The notes under the pieces were generated by a model. That model searched no databases and was not told the origin of the DNA. It saw only the letters and a list, made by a program, of their open reading frames with translations. A stretch of 64,000 bases of DNA from Phocoena phocoena (lineage: Eukaryota; Chordata; Mammalia; Artiodactyla; Phocoenidae): contig NC_089220.1 in assembly GCF_963924675.1 (NCBI RefSeq), positions 53,144,639 to 53,208,638 of the forward strand, read 5' to 3'. Each line of letters begins with the position of its first letter. Position 1 is the first letter of the stretch. The position numbers and the translations under genes were made by a program. Below are positions 61,801 to 64,000 of this stretch, in pieces.

Positions 61801-62642
61801 GTGTCTCCATTGTCATTTGTTTCTAGGTATTTTTTAATTTCCTCTTTGATTTCTTCAGTGATCACTTCATTATTAAGTAGTGTAGTGTTTAGCTTCCATG
61901 TGTTTGTATTTTTTACAGATCTTTTCCTGTAATTGATATCTAGTCTCATGGCGTTGGGATCAGAAAAGATACTTGATACAATTTCAATTTTTTTAAATTT
62001 ACCAAGGCTTGATTTGTGACCCAAGATATGATCTATCCTGGAGAATGTTCCATGAGCACTTGAGAAAAATGTGTATTCTGTTGTTTTTGGATGGAGTGTC
62101 CTATAAATATCAATTAAGTCCATCTTGTTTAATGTATCATTTAAAGCTTGTGTTTCCTTATTTATTTTCATTTTGGATGATCTGTCCACGGGTGAAAGTG
62201 GGGTGTTAAAGTCCCCTACTATGAATGTGTTACTGTCGATCTCCCCTTTTATGGCTGTTAGTATTTGCCTTATGTATTGAGGTGCTCCTATGTTGGGTGC
62301 ATAAATATTTACAATTGTTATATCTTCTTCTTGGATCGATCCCTTGATCATTATGTAGTGTCCTTCTTTGTCTCTTTTAATAGTCCTTATTTTAAAGTCT
62401 ATTTTGTCTGATATGAGAATTGCTACTCCAGCTTTCTTTTGGTTTCCATTTGCATGGAATATCTTTTTCCATCCCCTTACTTTCAGTCTGTATGTGTCTC
62501 TAGGTCTGAAGTGGGTCTCTTGTAGACAGCATATATAAGGGTCTTGTTTTTGTATCCATTCAGCCAATCTGTGTCTTTTGGTGGGAGCATTTAGTCCATT
62601 TACATTTAAGGTAATTATCGATATGTATGTTCCTATTCCCAT
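58829..62642 (-). pseudogene. L1 ORF2, few lesions
   Basis: Starts MGIGTYIS at 62642. Endonuclease motifs LNVNGLN, QETH, GDFN and SRIDH are present, but the catalytic SDHN motif reads SDPN: residue 229 is Pro, codon CCC at 61958-61956. A 4-bp deletion near 61422 shifts the frame. A TAA at 61062-61060 replaces a Tyr codon. The polymerase (61044-59605, 479 residues) keeps SIDAEKAFD and FADD, with the two Asp codons at about 60546-60541. A TAA at 59607-59605 replaces Lys. A 1-bp deletion near 59238 splits the CX3CX7HX4C tail. It ends HIYGI at 58829. These lesions make it inactive. Confidence 0.95.
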
Positions 62643-62700
62643 TTTCTATATTGTTTTGGGTTCGTTATTATAGGTCTTTTCCTCCTCTTGTGTTTCTTGT

Positions 62701-63594
62701 CTAGATAAGTTCCTTTAGCATTTGTTGTAAAGCTGGTTTGGTGGTGCTGAAGTCTCTCAGCTTTTGCTTGTCTGTAAAGGTTTTAATTTCTCCATCAAAT
62801 CTGAATGAGATCTTTGCTGGGTAGAGTAGTCTTGGTTGCAGGTTTTTCTCCTTCATCACTTTCAGTATGTCCTGTCACTCCCTTCTGGCTTGTAGGGTTT
62901 CTGCTAAGAGATCAGCTGTTAACCTTATGGGGATTCCCTTGTGTGTTATTTGTTGTTTTTCCCTTGCTGCTTTTAATATGCTTTCTTTGTATTTAATTTT
63001 TGACAGTTTGACTAATATGTGTCTTCGTGTATTTCTCCTTGTATTTATCCTGTATGGGACTCTCTGTGCTTCCTGGACTTGATTAACTATTTCCTTTCCC
63101 ATGTTAGGGAAGTTTTCAACTATAATCTCTTCAAATATTTTCTCAGTCCCTTTCTTTTTCTCTTCTTCTTCTGGAACCCCTATAATTCGAATGTTGGTGC
63201 GTTTAATGTTGTCCCAGGTGTCTCTGAGACTGTCCTCAGTTCTTTTCATTTTTTTTTCTTTATTCTGCTCTGCAGTAGTTATTTCCACTATTTTATCTTC
63301 CAGGTCACTTATCCGTTCTTCTGCCTCAGTTATTCTGCTATTGATCCCTTCTAGAGTACTTTTAATTTCATTTATTGCGTTGTTCATCATTGCTTGTTTC
63401 ATCTTTATTTCTTCTAGGTTCTTGTTAACTGTTTCTTGCATTTTGTCCATTCTACTTCCAAGATTTCGGATCATCCTTACTATCATTATTCTGAATTCTT
63501 TTTCAGGTAGACTGCCTATTTCCTCTTCATTTGTTAGGTCTGGTGGGTTTTTATCTTGCTCCTTCATCTGCTGTGTGTTTTTCTGTCTTCTCAT
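62701..63594 (-). pseudogene. L1 ORF1 with one premature stop
   Basis: Starts MRRQKNTQ at 63594 and would end ...KELI at the TAG 62703-62701, 297 residues. The frame is intact apart from a TGA at 62877-62875, which replaces the Trp codon (TGG) seen in the 27.3-kb copy. The coiled coil (SRITEAEERISDLEDK) and the RRM (NIRIIGVPEEEE) are complete. The stop removes the last 57 residues, most of the C-terminal nucleic-acid-binding domain. Confidence 0.93.
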
Positions 63595-64000
63595 TTTGCT
63601 TATCTTACTGTGTTTGGGGTCTCCTTTTTGCAGGCTGCACGTTCGTAGTTCCCGTTGTTTTTGATGTCTGTCTCCAGTGGCTAAGGTTGTTTCAGTGGGT
63701 TGTGTAGGCTTCCTGGTGGAGAAGACTAGTGCCTGTGTTGTGGTGGATGAGGCTGGATCTTGTCTTTCTGGTGGGCAGGTTCACGTCTGGTGGTGTGTTT
63801 TGGGGTGTCTGTGGCCTTATTATGATTTTAGGCAGCCTCTCTGCTAATGGGTGGGGTTGTGTTCCTGTTTTGCTAGTTGTTTGGCATAGGTTGTCCAGCA
63901 CTGTGGCTTGCTGGTCGTTGAGTGAAGCTGGGTGCTGGTGTTAAGATGGAGGTCTCTGGGAGATTTCCGCCATTTAATATTATGTGGAGCTGGGAGGTCT
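63595..64000 (-). promoter_or_regulatory. partial L1 5' UTR
   Basis: About 400 bp of the 5' UTR just upstream of ORF1, matching about 32355-32760 and 39514-39920 of the other long copies. The true 5' end and promoter are outside the window. Confidence 0.8.

Larger units (their letters stand above)
58440..64000 (-). mobile_element. LINE-1, long, runs off the window
   Basis: Minus-strand L1 with its 3' UTR at the left and its 5' UTR cut by the window end. At least 5.56 kb are present. It is the best preserved of the three long copies: ORF1 is a single frame apart from one stop codon, and two ORF2 pieces of 408 and 479 residues are open. The other TSD lies beyond 64000, so the left boundary is approximate. 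Confidence 0.95.

Noticed and set aside
58440..64000. Possibly active L1
   Set aside because: ORF1 has a stop, ORF2 has two stops, two frameshifts and a lost catalytic residue.

Overview
The window is mammalian nuclear DNA, almost certainly from a cetacean (whale or dolphin). The main evidence is at least twelve copies of a tRNA-derived SINE with a conserved head ('gcttccctggtggcgcagtgg'-type), a B box and a poly-A tail. This is the CHR family of cetaceans, hippos and ruminants. No bovine BovB or Bov-A element was recognised. Many copies are flanked by perfect target-site duplications (TSDs). Family names here are from recognition by eye, not from a database search.

No functional protein-coding gene, spliced exon or RNA gene could be supported. 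The only host-gene sequence recognised is a broken, intronless copy of the proteasome subunit PSMB6 at about 14.2-14.9 kb, minus strand. Every other long reading frame lies in a transposable element or is a chance or shadow frame.

Layout. 0-5.4 kb: unique DNA with one SINE, a near-perfect hairpin, a diverged direct duplication and an old ERVL-type LTR. 5.4-12 kb: a 5'-truncated young L1, two SINEs, MIR fragments. 12-27 kb: old L1M pieces with a nested younger L1, the PSMB6 pseudogene, a long GT microsatellite, an MST-type LTR whose edge has become a 48-bp tandem repeat, and several SINEs. 27.3-40.7 kb: two long minus-strand L1 elements almost back to back, one full length at the 5' end and one 5'-truncated. 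41-49 kb: an L2, a 5'-inverted L1M, further old L1s, SINEs and an LTR nested in an L1M. 49-57 kb: mostly unique AT-rich DNA with one MLT1-type LTR. 57.1-58.1 kb: an old L1. 58.4-64 kb: a third long minus-strand L1 that runs off the window.

The elements form a readable time series: L2, MIR and old L1M are cut by LTRs and mid-age L1s, and those are cut by CHR SINEs and young L1s. No new defence, toxin or metabolic system was found. The most unusual items are the hairpin at 2.3 kb, the 48-bp tandem repeat born across an LTR edge, a stop codon shared at the same ORF2 codon by two separate L1 copies, and loss of the endonuclease catalytic histidine in the third L1.
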